DNA of 64,000 bases from Myroides sp. JBRI-B21084 (GCF_030545015.1 NZ_CP120653.1:1488001-1552000), one strand, 5' to 3'. Shown: positions 52,793-63,530, numbered from the stretch's first letter. The notes: generated by a model not told the origin, from the letters alone. Translations and numbers: made by a program.

Positions 52793-54070
52793 TTAAGTAG
52801 TTTGGATTCCTTTTTTCAAAATTTGACCAAATTCATACATTTCCTCAAAAGTCGTATACAATGGCACCGGCGCTAAACGTATAACTGCTGGTTCGCGCCA
52901 ATCTACAATTACACCTTCTTTCATTAAATAATGAAAAAGCTCTTTACCTTCACCATGTAAAATAACAGATAATTGTGATCCGCGTTCTGCTTGATCTTTT
53001 GGAGTAATAATTTCTAAATTTGTATTAGTTTCTTTAGCTGTTTCTTCAACAATAAATTGTAAATAAGCGGTGATTAAATTGCGTTTTTTTACAAGTTCAC
53101 TCATTCCAATTTCATCAAACATTTCTACCGATGCTAAGTACGGAGCCATTGCCAAAACGCCTGTACAAGAACTTTGCCAACCTAATGCACCATCGTTTGG
53201 TGTAAATTCAGGTTCCATAAGAAAACGACGCTCTTTATTATGACCATACCATCCACCAAAACGATTTAATTTAGTGTTTGTATGATGCTTTTCGTGCACA
53301 AAATAACCTGAAACACTTCCTGGGCCGGCATTCATGTATTTGTAACTGCACCAACATGCAAAATCTACATTCCAATCGTGCAAACTAAGTTCAATATTTC
53401 CTGCTGCGTGCGCTAAATCCCAACCTACAATAGCACCAACATTATGACCTGCTTTTGTAATGGCATCCATATCTAAAACTTGACCTGTGTAATAGTTAAT
53501 TCCACCAATTAAAACTAATGCCAGTTCATTACCAACTTCGTTAATTTTTGCAATAATGTCTTCGTTTCTTAAATTGTGTTCTCCTTCTCGGCGTTTAACT
53601 TCAACAATAACATCGTTTGGATTTAAACCATGAAACTTCACCTGCGTTTGTAACATATATTGGTCACTAGGAAAAGCTTTTTCTTCGCAAATTATTTTAA
53701 ATCGGGTAGAAGTAGGGTTGTAGAATGATACCATCATCATGTGTAAATTAACCGTTAAAGTATTCATTACAGAAACTTCACTTGGTTTTGCTCCAACAAT
53801 TTTTGATAATGGATTTGAAAAGCGTTCGTGATAATCCCACCAAGGTTTTTCGGCATAAAAATGACCTTCAACAGCCATGTTTGCCCAATCATTCATTACA
53901 TCATCTACATATTTCTTGGCACGTTTTGGCATTAATCCTAACGAATTTCCAGTAAAATATATGGTTTTTTTTCCGTTTACTTTTGGAAATTCAAATTCGT
54001 TTTGATACTGTTTTAAAGTATCGTTCGCATCTAATGATTGTGCAAATTCGCGAGTATTTTGAAAGTTCAT
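52793..54070 (-). CDS. kynU: Kynureninase
   Basis: A 425-residue PLP enzyme that splits kynurenine (or 3-hydroxykynurenine) into anthranilate (or 3-hydroxyanthranilate) and alanine. YFTGNSLGLMPKRAKKYVDD, the phosphate-binding segment EVSVMNTLTVNLHMMM, the FPSDQYMLQTQ block, GWDLAHAAGN (PLP Asp) and CWCSYKYMNAGPG (Lys of the Schiff base) are all present. Length is normal. No other tryptophan-to-NAD or anthranilate gene is next to it, so it acts with genes elsewhere. It is transcribed alone and closed by a terminator. Confidence 0.95.
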   Translation of the reverse strand: MNFQNTREFAQSLDANDTLKQYQNEFEFPKVNGKKTIYFTGNSLGLMPKRAKKYVDDVMNDWANMAVEGHFYAEKPWWDYHERFSNPLSKIVGAKPSEVSVMNTLTVNLHMMMVSFYNPTSTRFKIICEEKAFPSDQYMLQTQVKFHGLNPNDVIVEVKRREGEHNLRNEDIIAKINEVGNELALVLIGGINYYTGQVLDMDAITKAGHNVGAIVGWDLAHAAGNIELSLHDWNVDFACWCSYKYMNAGPGSVSGYFVHEKHHTNTKLNRFGGWYGHNKERRFLMEPEFTPNDGALGWQSSCTGVLAMAPYLASVEMFDEIGMSELVKKRNLITAYLQFIVEETAKETNTNLEIITPKDQAERGSQLSVILHGEGKELFHYLMKEGVIVDWREPAVIRLAPVPLYTTFEEMYEFGQILKKGIQTT

Positions 54071-54130
54071 TTAATTTTATTTTTAAGAGCTAAAATTACT
54101 TATAAATTTTTGTTTAACAAAAACAGAGAA

Positions 54131-54454
54131 TTAATTAGGTTTTTCTTCTGTATTTTCAGTATTTTCTTTTTCGATAGCGATTTTGTTACTTTTCATTTTT
54201 GATACCAATAGTAACGAAACAATTGCATGTATCAACACACAAGATAACAAAAATATAATTCTATTTTTATTAAAGATATCCGTATTAAAAAATGTATCGT
54301 AATGATAAGAAATATAGCAATAACCCACAAAAATTATGGTATTTATGGTTGTAAAAAGAAAGAACTTTTTACGATAAGCCAAGACAATTATTGTTGCTAA
54401 ATAGCAAATAACTGCACATACTAATACTGCTAAAATTATTTCTAAAAATGCCAT
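54131..54454 (-). CDS. Small three-helix membrane protein, unknown
   Basis: A 107-residue protein I do not recognise. It has hydrophobic helices at about residues 5-26, 32-50 and 66-86 and a charged, Glu/Lys/Asn-rich tail (KSNKIAIEKENTENTEEKPN). No motif suggests an activity. It lies between kynU and an aconitase gene on the same strand, with a terminator hairpin upstream (54507-54540), so it must have its own promoter in the 101 bases before its ATG. Its coding status rests on an ATG start, clear helix pattern and lack of a competing ORF. Confidence 0.6.
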   Translation of the reverse strand: MAFLEIILAVLVCAVICYLATIIVLAYRKKFFLFTTINTIIFVGYCYISYHYDTFFNTDIFNKNRIIFLLSCVLIHAIVSLLLVSKMKSNKIAIEKENTENTEEKPN

Positions 54455-54506
54455 GTTAGTTTTTAAAAGGTGTGTAAATTTCGTGTTTTTTTAGGACATA
54501 TAAAAT

Positions 54507-54540
54507 AAAAATCCGACCAATAATTTGATCGGATATTATT
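54507..54540 (-). terminator. Terminator of the mitochondrial-type aconitase gene
   Basis: Minus strand: ATCCGATC pairs imperfectly with GGTCGGAT, followed by TTTTTATTTT. It begins 16 bases after the aconitase stop. Confidence 0.75.
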
Positions 54541-54555
54541 ATGATTTACAATTTT

Positions 54556-56817
54556 TTACTTTTCTGCAGCAATTAAATTTAAGGCAGACCCCGCTTTAAA
54601 CCATTCAATTTGCGAATCATTATAAGTATGATTTGCCATAATTATATCTTTAGAACCGTTTGCATGAACAAATTCTAAAGTTAAAGGTTTACCTGGTGCA
54701 AATTCTATTAAATCTAAAAAGTTAATAGTATCATCTTCTTGAATTTTGTCGTAATCTGCTTCATTTACAAATGTCAACGCTAACATACCTTGTTTTTTAA
54801 GGTTGGTTTCGTGTATACGTGCAAACGATTTAACTAAAACTGCCTTTACACCTAAATGCCTAGGTTCCATTGCAGCGTGCTCACGTGATGAACCTTCACC
54901 GTAGTTTTGATCGCCAACAACTATAGACGGAATTCCTTCGGCTTTATAATCACGCTGAACAAAAGGCACTTCGCCATAATTACCTGTTAGTTGGTTTTTT
55001 ACAAAATTGGTTTTACCATTAAATGCATTTTCGGCACCAATTAACATATTATTTGATATATTATCTAAGTGACCGCGAAAACGCAACCAAGGACCAGCCA
55101 TTGAAATATGATCGGTTGTACATTTTCCAAATGCTTTAATTAATAATTTAGCACCTATAATGTTTTTTCCTTCCCAAGGTTTAAAAGGTTCTAATAATTG
55201 CAATCTAGAAGAAGAAGGACTAACAACAACTTCAATGTTAGAACCATCTGTAGCAGGCGCTTGATAACCTGGATCTTCAACATCAAATCCTTTATTAGGA
55301 AGTTCATCTCCAAAAGGAGGTTTAAACATCACTTCTTCACCATTATCATTTAAAAGAGTATCGGTAATAGGATTAAAATCTAACCGACCAGAAATTGCCA
55401 AAGCTGCAACCATTTCGGGCGATGTAACAAAAGCATGCGTATTTGGATTACCATCGGCACGTTTTGAAAAATTGCGGTTGAATGAATGTACAATTGTATT
55501 TTTTTCTTGCTTATCGGCACCTTCACGATCCCATTGACCAATACATGGTCCGCAGGCATTAGTAAAAACTTTTGTACCCATTTTTTCAAAAGCAGCAATC
55601 ATGCCATCGCGTTCAATGGTATAACGAATTTGTTCTGAACCTGGATTAATACCAAATTCTGCTTTTGGGGTAATACCTAATTCAACTGCTTGGTTTACAA
55701 TTGAAACTGCACGACTCATATCTTCGTAAGACGAATTGGTACATGAACCAATTAATCCCCATTCAACTTTAATAGGCCAGCCATTTTTAGCAGCTTCTTC
55801 TTTCATTTTTGAAACAGGCGTACCTCTGTCAGGGGTAAAAGGACCGTTTATATGTGGTTCTAATTCAGATAAATTAATTTCAATTAATTCATCAAAATAT
55901 TTTTCTGGTTCAGCATAAACCTCAGGATCGGCTGTTAAATAATCTGCAATTGTATCTGCAGCTTCAACAACATCTGCTCTACCAGTAGCAACTAGATATC
56001 TACGCATAGAATCATCGTATCCAAAAGTTGATGTAGTTGCACCAATTTCGGCTCCCATATTGCAAATAGTACCTTTACCCGTACAAGACATAGAAATAGC
56101 GCCTTCGCCAAAATATTCCACTATAGCACCCGTACCACCTTTAACGGTTAAAATATCGGCAACTTTTAAAATTACATCTTTAGGGGCTGTCCATCCGTTT
56201 AATTTTCCTGTTAACTTAACACCAATTAGCTTCGGAAATTTTAATTCCCATGCCATTCCACTCATAACATCAACCGCATCGGCACCACCTACGCCAATAG
56301 CAAGCATTCCTAAACCACCAGCATTCACAGTATGAGAATCGGTACCAATCATCATACCACCAGGAAATGCATAATTTTCCAAAACTATTTGGTGAATAAT
56401 ACCTGCACCTGGTTTCCAAAAACCAATACCGTATTTGTTAGAAACTGATGAAAGGAAATCAAAAACTTCTTTTGATTGAGTATTTGCTACTGCTAAATCT
56501 TTTTCGGCACCGACTTTTGCTTGAATAAGGTGATCGCAATGTACAGTTGTTGGTACAGCTACTTTATCTTTTCCCGCATGCATAAATTGCAACAAAGCCA
56601 TTTGCGCAGTTGCATCTTGACAAGCTACACGATCGGGAGCAAAATCGACATAATCTTTAGATCGATTAAACTTTTTACTTGGAGTTCCTTCCCATAAATG
56701 GGCGTATAAAATTTTTTCTGAAAGTGTAAGTGGTTTACCTACTAATTCACGCGCTTTGTTAACACGTGCTGGTATCGTTGCGTATACCTTTTTAATCATT
56801 TCAATATCAAAAGCCAT
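54556..56817 (-). CDS. Aconitate hydratase, mitochondrial type
   Basis: A 753-residue aconitase close in layout to mitochondrial ACO2, not to the roughly 890-residue AcnA/IRP1 type. FeS cluster Cys are in [14 protein letters not shown] and [14 protein letters not shown]. Other blocks are [29 protein letters not shown], the swivel-domain [20 protein letters not shown] and [10 protein letters not shown]. It interconverts citrate and isocitrate in the TCA cycle. It lies downstream of acnB in the same direction (178-base gap with a terminator), so each has its own promoter; a -7 element TAATTTTG occurs about 60 bases upstream of the ATG. Confidence 0.94.
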   Translation of the reverse strand: MAFDIEMIKKVYATIPARVNKARELVGKPLTLSEKILYAHLWEGTPSKKFNRSKDYVDFAPDRVACQDATAQMALLQFMHAGKDKVAVPTTVHCDHLIQAKVGAEKDLAVANTQSKEVFDFLSSVSNKYGIGFWKPGAGIIHQIVLENYAFPGGMMIGTDSHTVNAGGLGMLAIGVGGADAVDVMSGMAWELKFPKLIGVKLTGKLNGWTAPKDVILKVADILTVKGGTGAIVEYFGEGAISMSCTGKGTICNMGAEIGATTSTFGYDDSMRRYLVATGRADVVEAADTIADYLTADPEVYAEPEKYFDELIEINLSELEPHINGPFTPDRGTPVSKMKEEAAKNGWPIKVEWGLIGSCTNSSYEDMSRAVSIVNQAVELGITPKAEFGINPGSEQIRYTIERDGMIAAFEKMGTKVFTNACGPCIGQWDREGADKQEKNTIVHSFNRNFSKRADGNPNTHAFVTSPEMVAALAISGRLDFNPITDTLLNDNGEEVMFKPPFGDELPNKGFDVEDPGYQAPATDGSNIEVVVSPSSSRLQLLEPFKPWEGKNIIGAKLLIKAFGKCTTDHISMAGPWLRFRGHLDNISNNMLIGAENAFNGKTNFVKNQLTGNYGEVPFVQRDYKAEGIPSIVVGDQNYGEGSSREHAAMEPRHLGVKAVLVKSFARIHETNLKKQGMLALTFVNEADYDKIQEDDTINFLDLIEFAPGKPLTLEFVHANGSKDIIMANHTYNDSQIEWFKAGSALNLIAAEK

Positions 56818-56927
56818 AATACTGTTTCAGTTTTAATTAAAAATTACTACAATTTACTATTTTTTTTACAAAATTATTTTGTGTAAATGTTAACTTAAAT
56901 AATTTAAAATGATTCTACTTAATAATT

Positions 56928-56975
56928 AAAAAAAAAAAAAAAACGAGCTATTCAAAAAGAATAACTCGTTTTTCT
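56928..56975 (-). terminator. Terminator of acnB with a T16 tract
   Basis: On the minus strand a stem AACGAG-T-ATTC (one mismatch to the second arm) is followed by sixteen T (A at 56928-56943 on +). The long tract gives a very strong intrinsic terminator just after the acnB stop. Confidence 0.85.
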
Positions 56976-56995
56976 ATAATAAGAAACTAAATGAA

Positions 56996-59761
56996 TTAAA
57001 GTTTTGTAGAAACTGGTTTAAATTTAGTTAAGTTAATACCTTCAACCGCCATTTTGTATTCTTCTATATTAGGAATACGACCTAAAACTGCAGAAAGTAC
57101 AACAACAGGAGTAGAAGCTAATAATGATTCACCTTTTTTACCATCTCGGTCTTCAACTACACGGCCTTGAAATAATCGGGTAGAAGTAGCCATAACAGTA
57201 TCACCTTTTTCAGCTTTTTCTTGGTTACCCATACATAAGTTACAACCAGGACGCTCTAAATACATAATATTTTCATATTCAGTACGTGCAGTGCTTTTTG
57301 GTAAAGCATCGCTAAATTCAAAGCCTGAATATTTTTGCAAGTATTCCCAATCGCCTTCAGCTTTTAATTCATCAATAATATTGTATGTTGGTGCAGCAAC
57401 AACTAAAGGTGCGTTAAATTTAACTTCGCCTTGTTGTTTTTCAATGTTTTTCAACATTTGAGAAACAATTTTTAAATCGTCTTTATGAACCATACAAGAA
57501 CCAACAAATCCTAAATCAACTTTTTTATCACCACTATAGTATGATAAACTACGAATGGTATCGTGTGTATAACGTTTAGAAACATCCTCATTGTTAACGT
57601 CTGGATCAGCAATCATAGGTTCGTTAATAACGTCTAAATCAACAACTACTTCGGCATAATATTTAGCAGTAGCATCAGGCATTAAAGCAGGTTTTTCGCC
57701 CGATTTAATTTCTGCAATACGTTTGTTCGCTTTATCAATTAAACCTTGTAATACTTGGTTTTTGTTATCCATACCTTTATCAATCATTATTTGAATACGG
57801 CTTTTTGCGATTTCTAATGATTGAATTAATGTATCGTCTTGAGAAATACAAATTGATGCTTTAGCTTTCATTTCGGCAGTCCAATCGGTAAAAGTAAAAG
57901 CTTGATCTGCTAATAAAGTTCCAATATGTACTTCGATGATTCTACCTTGGAAAACATTTTCCCCACCAAATTGTTGTAACATTTGTAATTGAGTTGCATG
58001 AACTACATCGCGGAAATCCATATGTTCTTTCATGTTACCTTTAAATGTTACTTTAACCGATTCAGGAATAGGCATAGAAGCTTCACCTGTTGCTAAAGCA
58101 AGAGCTACTGTACCAGAATCGGCACCAAAAGCAACACCTTTAGACATACGTGTATGCGAATCACCACCAATAATAATAGCCCATTCATCAATTGTTATAT
58201 CATTTAAAACTTTGTGAATTACATCGGTCATAGAATGGTATTCACCTTTAGGATCGCGAGCTGTAATTAAACCAAAATCGTTCATGAATTTCATTAATTT
58301 TGGAATATTTACTTGCGCTTTTTTATCCCAAACCGATGCAGTGTGACATCCTGACTGGTAAGCACCGTCAACCGTAGGCGAAATTACAGTAGCAGCCATA
58401 GCTTCAAGCTCTTGCGCGGTCATTAAACCAGTTGTGTCTTGTGAACCAACAATATTTACTTTAACACGAACATCTGATCCTGCATGTAATATTTTACCAG
58501 ATGCAACACCAACTGCATTTTTGTTAAATATTTTTTCAACAGCAGTTAAACCTTGACCTTCTTTAGAGATTTCTTTAGCTGGTGCAAATACTGTTGGAGC
58601 TTGGATACCTAAAGTTTCGGCAGCAAAAGTTTGTATTTTTTTACCAAATACAATAGCATATGAACCACCAGCTTTTATGAATTCCATTTTTTGTGGAGTT
58701 AAAGCTTTAGATATATCAATTAATTGTTCGCCGTCTTTATATAATTTTTTATCTTTTGTATTGATTGTTAATACAGTACCAGTTTCAACTGAATACACTT
58801 CTTCAAGTATTGGTTCGTCTTTTTCATTTCGAACAACGTTACCATTCGCATCAACTTTTTTCTTCCAGTTTTGTAAATCGATACCAATACCTCCGGTTAC
58901 ATCAACAGTAGTTAAGAAAATAGGAGAGATGCCGTTTGTACCACCTACAATTGGCGCAATATTTACAAATGGAATATACGGACTAGCTTGTTTACCTGTC
59001 CATAAAGCTACATTGTTTACACCAGACATACGTGATGAACCTACGCCCATTGTACCTTTTTCTGCAATTAACATTACACTTTTATCGGGGTGTTGAGCTT
59101 GTAAAGCTTTAATTTCTTCTTGCGCTTGAGGGGTAATCATACATTTACCATGTAATTCACGATCTGAGCGCGAGTGTGCTTGGTTTCCTGGCGATAATAA
59201 ATCGGTAGAAATATCACCTTCGCCAGCAATAAAAGTAACTACTTTAATTTCTTCAGGAACAGCTGGTAATTTTGTGAAAAATTCTGCGTTAGCGTAGCTT
59301 TCTAAAATTTCTTTAGCAATTGCGTTACCGCTATCATATGCATCTTTCAAACGTTTTGTATCTGCATCGTATAAAAATACTTGAGTTTTTAAAACTTCGG
59401 CAGCATTTTTAGCAATTGTTACATCGTTACCTAAAGCTAAATCAAGCAAAACTGAAATTGATGAACCACCTTTCATATGCGATAATAATTCTAATGCAAA
59501 TGCTGGTGTTATTTCATTTACCAATTCTTGCCTTAAAATTATTTCTTTTAAAAATGCCGATTTAACACTTGCAGCACTTGTAGTACCTGGTAAAGTATTG
59601 TAAATAAACATTTTTAAAGAGTTTTCTCTTTCTGGATTATTTACGTCTTTAATTTGAGTAATGATTTCACTTAATAATTCAGCACCGTCTATAGGTTTTG
59701 GGTGAAGACCTTGGCTTTTTCTTTCTTCAATTTCTTTTAAGTAATCTTGGTATAAGTTCAT
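56996..59761 (-). CDS. acnB: Aconitase B / 2-methylisocitrate dehydratase
   Basis: A 921-residue AcnB. It begins with the helical HEAT-like domain (LYQDYLKEIEERKSQG), followed by the swivel domain in the AcnB order. The catalytic core has GGDSHTRMSKGVAFGADSG, the FeS Cys in LGFVGSCMVHKDDL and YLERPGCNLCMGNQEKA. This is the type that in E. coli serves the TCA cycle and can take 2-methylisocitrate from propionate. It precedes a second, mitochondrial-type aconitase. The length is slightly over the 865 of E. coli because of insertions in the swivel region. Confidence 0.95.
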   Translation of the reverse strand: MNLYQDYLKEIEERKSQGLHPKPIDGAELLSEIITQIKDVNNPERENSLKMFIYNTLPGTTSAASVKSAFLKEIILRQELVNEITPAFALELLSHMKGGSSISVLLDLALGNDVTIAKNAAEVLKTQVFLYDADTKRLKDAYDSGNAIAKEILESYANAEFFTKLPAVPEEIKVVTFIAGEGDISTDLLSPGNQAHSRSDRELHGKCMITPQAQEEIKALQAQHPDKSVMLIAEKGTMGVGSSRMSGVNNVALWTGKQASPYIPFVNIAPIVGGTNGISPIFLTTVDVTGGIGIDLQNWKKKVDANGNVVRNEKDEPILEEVYSVETGTVLTINTKDKKLYKDGEQLIDISKALTPQKMEFIKAGGSYAIVFGKKIQTFAAETLGIQAPTVFAPAKEISKEGQGLTAVEKIFNKNAVGVASGKILHAGSDVRVKVNIVGSQDTTGLMTAQELEAMAATVISPTVDGAYQSGCHTASVWDKKAQVNIPKLMKFMNDFGLITARDPKGEYHSMTDVIHKVLNDITIDEWAIIIGGDSHTRMSKGVAFGADSGTVALALATGEASMPIPESVKVTFKGNMKEHMDFRDVVHATQLQMLQQFGGENVFQGRIIEVHIGTLLADQAFTFTDWTAEMKAKASICISQDDTLIQSLEIAKSRIQIMIDKGMDNKNQVLQGLIDKANKRIAEIKSGEKPALMPDATAKYYAEVVVDLDVINEPMIADPDVNNEDVSKRYTHDTIRSLSYYSGDKKVDLGFVGSCMVHKDDLKIVSQMLKNIEKQQGEVKFNAPLVVAAPTYNIIDELKAEGDWEYLQKYSGFEFSDALPKSTARTEYENIMYLERPGCNLCMGNQEKAEKGDTVMATSTRLFQGRVVEDRDGKKGESLLASTPVVVLSAVLGRIPNIEEYKMAVEGINLTKFKPVSTKL

Positions 59762-59847
59762 AATTTTATTTTGAATAATTTTTGGCTTTTGCTTTTTTAA
59801 TGCGCTGCCGTTTTGCTTTATTTTTAATACTTTTTTAAAAGTTGATG

Positions 59848-59877
59848 CAAAATTACAAAAAGGTTTTCATTTTTAAA
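59848..59877 (-). promoter_or_regulatory. acnB promoter
   Basis: Minus strand: TTTA (59877-59874), 18 bases, TAATTTTG (59855-59848). The leader to the ATG is about 80 bases and contains repeated GCAAAA words. Confidence 0.5.
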
Positions 59878-60042
59878 AATTTTTAATAAAATGATGAATT
59901 GTGCTTATTATTATTTGTAATTATTCTATTTTGGCTTTTTTAATTTAAAAAATTAAGAAAGTTTATTGCGAATGATTTAAAAAACAAACCTTTTTTTACT
60001 ATTTAAATACTTTTATAGTTTTAATACTGCTAAATAATCAAA

Positions 60043-60071
60043 AAAAAGCCCTTCGAATTGAAGAGCTTTAA
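60043..60071 (-). terminator. Terminator of the SurA-like chaperone gene
   Basis: AAAGC-CTTC and GAAG-GCTTT form an imperfect stem around GAATT, with a T-run on the minus side. It lies at the gene stop. Confidence 0.65.
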
Positions 60072-60075
60072 TGTT

Positions 60076-61437
60076 TTATTTTTTTAACCAATTGCTTTTA
60101 AAGTTGCAATTTTGGTAATCGTTATTTATAAAAATATAAGTGTTATTTATATTGTCGGCAATCCATTTTCCTAAAACTTCGTTTTGTTTTGCTTTTAAAG
60201 CAACGAAGCGAATTTGCATATAATCTTGAGAAAAATCTGCTAAGTGTTGTGGTATTTTATTTGTTACTTGAACAATTTTAAATGCTTGTTTGTTGCTAGC
60301 ATCGGTTACAAGTGTGTTTTTAGAAACTTCGCCTACTTTTAAATTTGAAACCATATCATACAATATACGATCTTCCATTCTATTCAATTCAATTCTAGAT
60401 TCACCCGAAGAATCTAAAACAATTCCACCACTTTGTTTGGTTTCTTTTTGTTCTGAATATTGACGGGCAGCATCGGCAAATGTAATTTCTTTATTTAAAA
60501 TACGAATACGCAATTCATCTAAACTTGTTTTAGCTTTATCTATTGCCTCATCGGTAGGTTGCGGCTTAATTAATATGTGACGCAATTCTAAGTTTTTACC
60601 TACAATTTTTTCTAACATTATAATATGATATCCGTGATCGGTTTCAAATGGTTTAGAAATTTCGCCTTCTTTTAATGAAAAAGCTACATCTTTAAATTCT
60701 TTAACAAAAGGTGTTTTTTTATCAATTGTGTATAAACCACCTGTTTTAATCGAACCACTGTCTTCAGAATACATAAATACTTTACTTGCAAATGATGAAC
60801 CATCTAACACTTCTTGACGAATTTGGTTTAATTTGTCTATTACCGCTTGCTTTTGGGCACTAGTAATTTCGGGTTTCATAACAATTTCAGCTAATTCTAT
60901 TTGTTCGCCAACCATAGGTAACGAGTCTTTAGGAATTTTATTATAAAACTGACGTATTTCTTCAGGCGTAATAGATACTCCAACAATTAGCTTGTCTTGC
61001 ATACGTTTTGCTAAATCACCCTCTTTTATTAAATCGAAAAGTGTACCTTTAAACTCTTCAATATTTTTTTTATTGTAAAATTTAACAACATTATCAACTG
61101 ATCCATAGTATTCAACCATACGATCCATTTGAAGATCAAGTTTACTGTTAATTTCGTCATCGGTAACTACAATACTATCTTGAATGGCTTGGTGTGCAAA
61201 AAGTTTGTTTTCTAACAAAGTACCAAAAAGTTCACATCGGCCTAATTTAGATGTATCGTAACCTGTTTCTTTTGCCTGAATAAACATGTTGTCTATATCA
61301 GAATCTAAAATAACGTAATTACCTACAACCCCAACAATACCGTCAATACGTTTTTTATTGGTTTGTTGTGCTTGTACGTTTACAAAACTAACAACAGTAA
61401 AAACTGCCATTAAAATGTTTTTAAGAAATAATTTCAT
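60076..61437 (-). CDS. SurA-like periplasmic peptidyl-prolyl isomerase
   Basis: A 453-residue protein with a signal peptide (KLFLKNILMAVFTVVSFVNVQAQ) and a SurA N-domain (RIDGIVGVVGNYVILDSDID). Two parvulin domains follow at about 175-280 (IELAEIVMKP, TGGLYTIDKKTPFVKEF, ETDHGYHIIMLEK) and 283-385 (LELRHILIKPQ, SGGIVLDSSG). It should guide outer-membrane proteins through the periplasm. SurA of E. coli has the same general order and about 430 residues. It is the second gene after a larger isomerase, with a -7 element TATCTTTG (61474-61467) in the 71-base gap. Confidence 0.9.
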   Translation of the reverse strand: MKLFLKNILMAVFTVVSFVNVQAQQTNKKRIDGIVGVVGNYVILDSDIDNMFIQAKETGYDTSKLGRCELFGTLLENKLFAHQAIQDSIVVTDDEINSKLDLQMDRMVEYYGSVDNVVKFYNKKNIEEFKGTLFDLIKEGDLAKRMQDKLIVGVSITPEEIRQFYNKIPKDSLPMVGEQIELAEIVMKPEITSAQKQAVIDKLNQIRQEVLDGSSFASKVFMYSEDSGSIKTGGLYTIDKKTPFVKEFKDVAFSLKEGEISKPFETDHGYHIIMLEKIVGKNLELRHILIKPQPTDEAIDKAKTSLDELRIRILNKEITFADAARQYSEQKETKQSGGIVLDSSGESRIELNRMEDRILYDMVSNLKVGEVSKNTLVTDASNKQAFKIVQVTNKIPQHLADFSQDYMQIRFVALKAKQNEVLGKWIADNINNTYIFINNDYQNCNFKSNWLKK

Positions 61438-61508
61438 ATTTGTTTATTAATTTTTACAAACTGCAACAAAGATACATAGCTACAGCAAACTTTTATATTT
61501 TTTTAATT

Positions 61509-63455
61509 TTAATTATGATTTTTTTTACTGTATTTTAATTTAAGTTGATTTAAAACATGTTGATTTGTTTTAATTACAGCATTTTGTTTTAATTGTTTGT
61601 TAAATTGGTTTTCGAATTGATTTTGGTAAATACTTAAAACTTGACTTTTTACAACATCAAAATCTGGAACTGTATTATTTTTTTTATCGCGAACCAAAAA
61701 CACATAATGTAAATTGTTTTGAGATTCTACTTTTTTACCCAATTTGTTAAAATCTATTCTGTTTGGTAAACGTTTATCATTTAATTCAAACGTACCTTGG
61801 TATTTATAAACTAAATTAAAATGATTTTCATTTACCTGAAATTGCTTTTTTAATAACTTTTGAAATGTTTTAGCATTACTTTTTTTATTAAAAACATAAA
61901 CTTCGCCAATAAAATAGGCAGGTTTTACAAATAATTCTTTATGTTCTTCGTAATAATTTTGAAGGGCAAGAGTATCGTTTTGGGTTGTTTTCCAAATTTT
62001 GTCTTCAAGTAATTCAAAAAGCATTAAACCTTCTTTATATTCTTTTAAGGTTTGAGCAAATTCAGGAAAATTTGTTGTTAAATTAATATTATACGTTTCT
62101 TTAAGCTTTTGTAATGCAAACACATTAAAGGCTTTTTTAATAAGCAATTCATTGGTTTTTATTTCGGCATATTGTACAGGATGCGAATAAATATGCTCTA
62201 ACAAATTTTTAATAGTTATTTTTTGATTTGAAAAAGTTGCTATAGTTTTTAATGTATGTGTGTTTTCTTGAACTTTTGGTTCACTAAACATATCTATTCG
62301 GTTCAAAAGTTTTGCTGTGTATAAAAGATTTTCATCATTTGTTTTAAAATGATACATTTCTTTTAAATGATTTATTAAATCTTTTTCTAAAACTTTAGAA
62401 CGTTCATCTGATTTAATTTTACGTAAAAAATTGGCGTTTAAATCATCTAATTTAGCTTCGTTTTTAATATCTGTTACAGCAACAATATGCCATCCATACT
62501 GACTTAAAAATGGGCGAGAATAGGCACCAGCAAAGTTTAAATCGTATACTATATCAGAAATTCCTTCAATATTTAAAGCACCTTCGTTATAAAAACCTAA
62601 ATCGCCTCCCTTTTCACGGCTATTTTCATCTTCAGAAAAATGAAAAGCTGTATCTGTAAAGGAATCACCAACTTGTAATCGTTTATAAATACGGTCTATT
62701 TTTTGTTTGGCTTCGTTTGTATTTTTATCTTTAGAATACACTAAAATATGAGCAATTTTTTTTGTTTTAGGTGTTGCTCGTTTTTTATTGATTTTAATTA
62801 AATGATACCCAAAATTAGTGCGAATTGGTAAAGAAATTTCGCCAACATTTGTATTATAAGCTCCGCTTTCAAAAGGATATACCATTTTAAAAACACCAAA
62901 ATATCCTAAATTTCCTTTGTTTGTTTTGGTACTTAAATCATCGGAAAAATTAACCGCAGCATTTTCAAAAGGCATGCCTTGTAATATTTCATTTCTAATT
63001 TCAATAGCTTTAGTATATGCTTTTAAAGTATCGTTAGCATTTGAAAATTCATCAACAGCAATTAATATATGTGATGCATTTAATTCGGTTTTGTTGCGTT
63101 CTAATGCTTCATTAAGCAACCTTTTTAACTCGGTATCGTTAGTAAAATATTTTTCGGCAAGTTCTTTTCTATACAAATTGTATTCTTCTTGCACCTTTGG
63201 TAATTTATCCAAAGTTAAATCGTAAGCGTGTTGCAAACGTAATTTATAAGTCTTGTACAAATCAAAATAGGTATTTATATCTTTTTGCGATTCATCTGCA
63301 ATAATATCTAAATTTTTATTGTACAAATGTTCAAAATCAGCAACAGTGTAAATACTATCGTTAATAGTAACTAATACATTATTAGGTTGTTGCGCAAATA
63401 AAAATAAAGGTGTTTTAAAAAGTATAAAAAGTAAACTGTTTTTTATTAGTTTCAT
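61509..63455 (-). CDS. Large periplasmic parvulin-type isomerase
   Basis: A 648-residue protein with a signal peptide (KLIKNSLLFILFKTPLFLFAQ). An N-terminal chaperone-like helical part precedes two parvulin domains: about 125-225 (LNASHILIAVDE, KGNLGYFGVFKMVYPFE, RTNFGYHLIKI) and 230-335 (KKIAHILVYS, GGDLGFYNEG, LSQYGWHIVAV). The long C-terminal half has a further helical, SurA-like substrate-binding character without a clear rotamase core. It probably works beside the SurA-like protein encoded downstream. A -7 element TAACTTTG lies at 63485-63478. Confidence 0.88.
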   Translation of the reverse strand: MKLIKNSLLFILFKTPLFLFAQQPNNVLVTINDSIYTVADFEHLYNKNLDIIADESQKDINTYFDLYKTYKLRLQHAYDLTLDKLPKVQEEYNLYRKELAEKYFTNDTELKRLLNEALERNKTELNASHILIAVDEFSNANDTLKAYTKAIEIRNEILQGMPFENAAVNFSDDLSTKTNKGNLGYFGVFKMVYPFESGAYNTNVGEISLPIRTNFGYHLIKINKKRATPKTKKIAHILVYSKDKNTNEAKQKIDRIYKRLQVGDSFTDTAFHFSEDENSREKGGDLGFYNEGALNIEGISDIVYDLNFAGAYSRPFLSQYGWHIVAVTDIKNEAKLDDLNANFLRKIKSDERSKVLEKDLINHLKEMYHFKTNDENLLYTAKLLNRIDMFSEPKVQENTHTLKTIATFSNQKITIKNLLEHIYSHPVQYAEIKTNELLIKKAFNVFALQKLKETYNINLTTNFPEFAQTLKEYKEGLMLFELLEDKIWKTTQNDTLALQNYYEEHKELFVKPAYFIGEVYVFNKKSNAKTFQKLLKKQFQVNENHFNLVYKYQGTFELNDKRLPNRIDFNKLGKKVESQNNLHYVFLVRDKKNNTVPDFDVVKSQVLSIYQNQFENQFNKQLKQNAVIKTNQHVLNQLKLKYSKKNHN

Positions 63456-63477
63456 TACAATTTTTAGTTGTTTTTTA

Positions 63478-63485
63478 CAAAGTTA
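63478..63485 (-). promoter_or_regulatory. -7 promoter element of the large isomerase gene
   Basis: TAACTTTG on the minus strand matches TAnnTTTG and lies 23 bases before the ATG. No good -33 at 17-21 bases was found. Confidence 0.4.
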
Positions 63486-63530
63486 GTCATTTTTGCGTAA
63501 GTTGTAAAACCAACTTAATCACTAAACCAA

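Larger units (their letters stand above)
59762..60075. other. Intergenic region upstream of acnB
   Basis: These 314 bases hold the acnB leader and promoter (59762-59877) and the terminator of the chaperone gene (60043-60071). The middle part, about 59880-60040, is very AT-rich, and I see no gene, repeat or RNA signature in it. Confidence 0.7.

Noticed and set aside
56928..56943. A16 homopolymer as a phase-variation tract
   Set aside because: It is intergenic and forms the T-tract of the acnB terminator on the minus strand.
58677..59096. A 139-codon + strand ORF opposite acnB
   Set aside because: Antisense shadow within a fully conserved enzyme gene.
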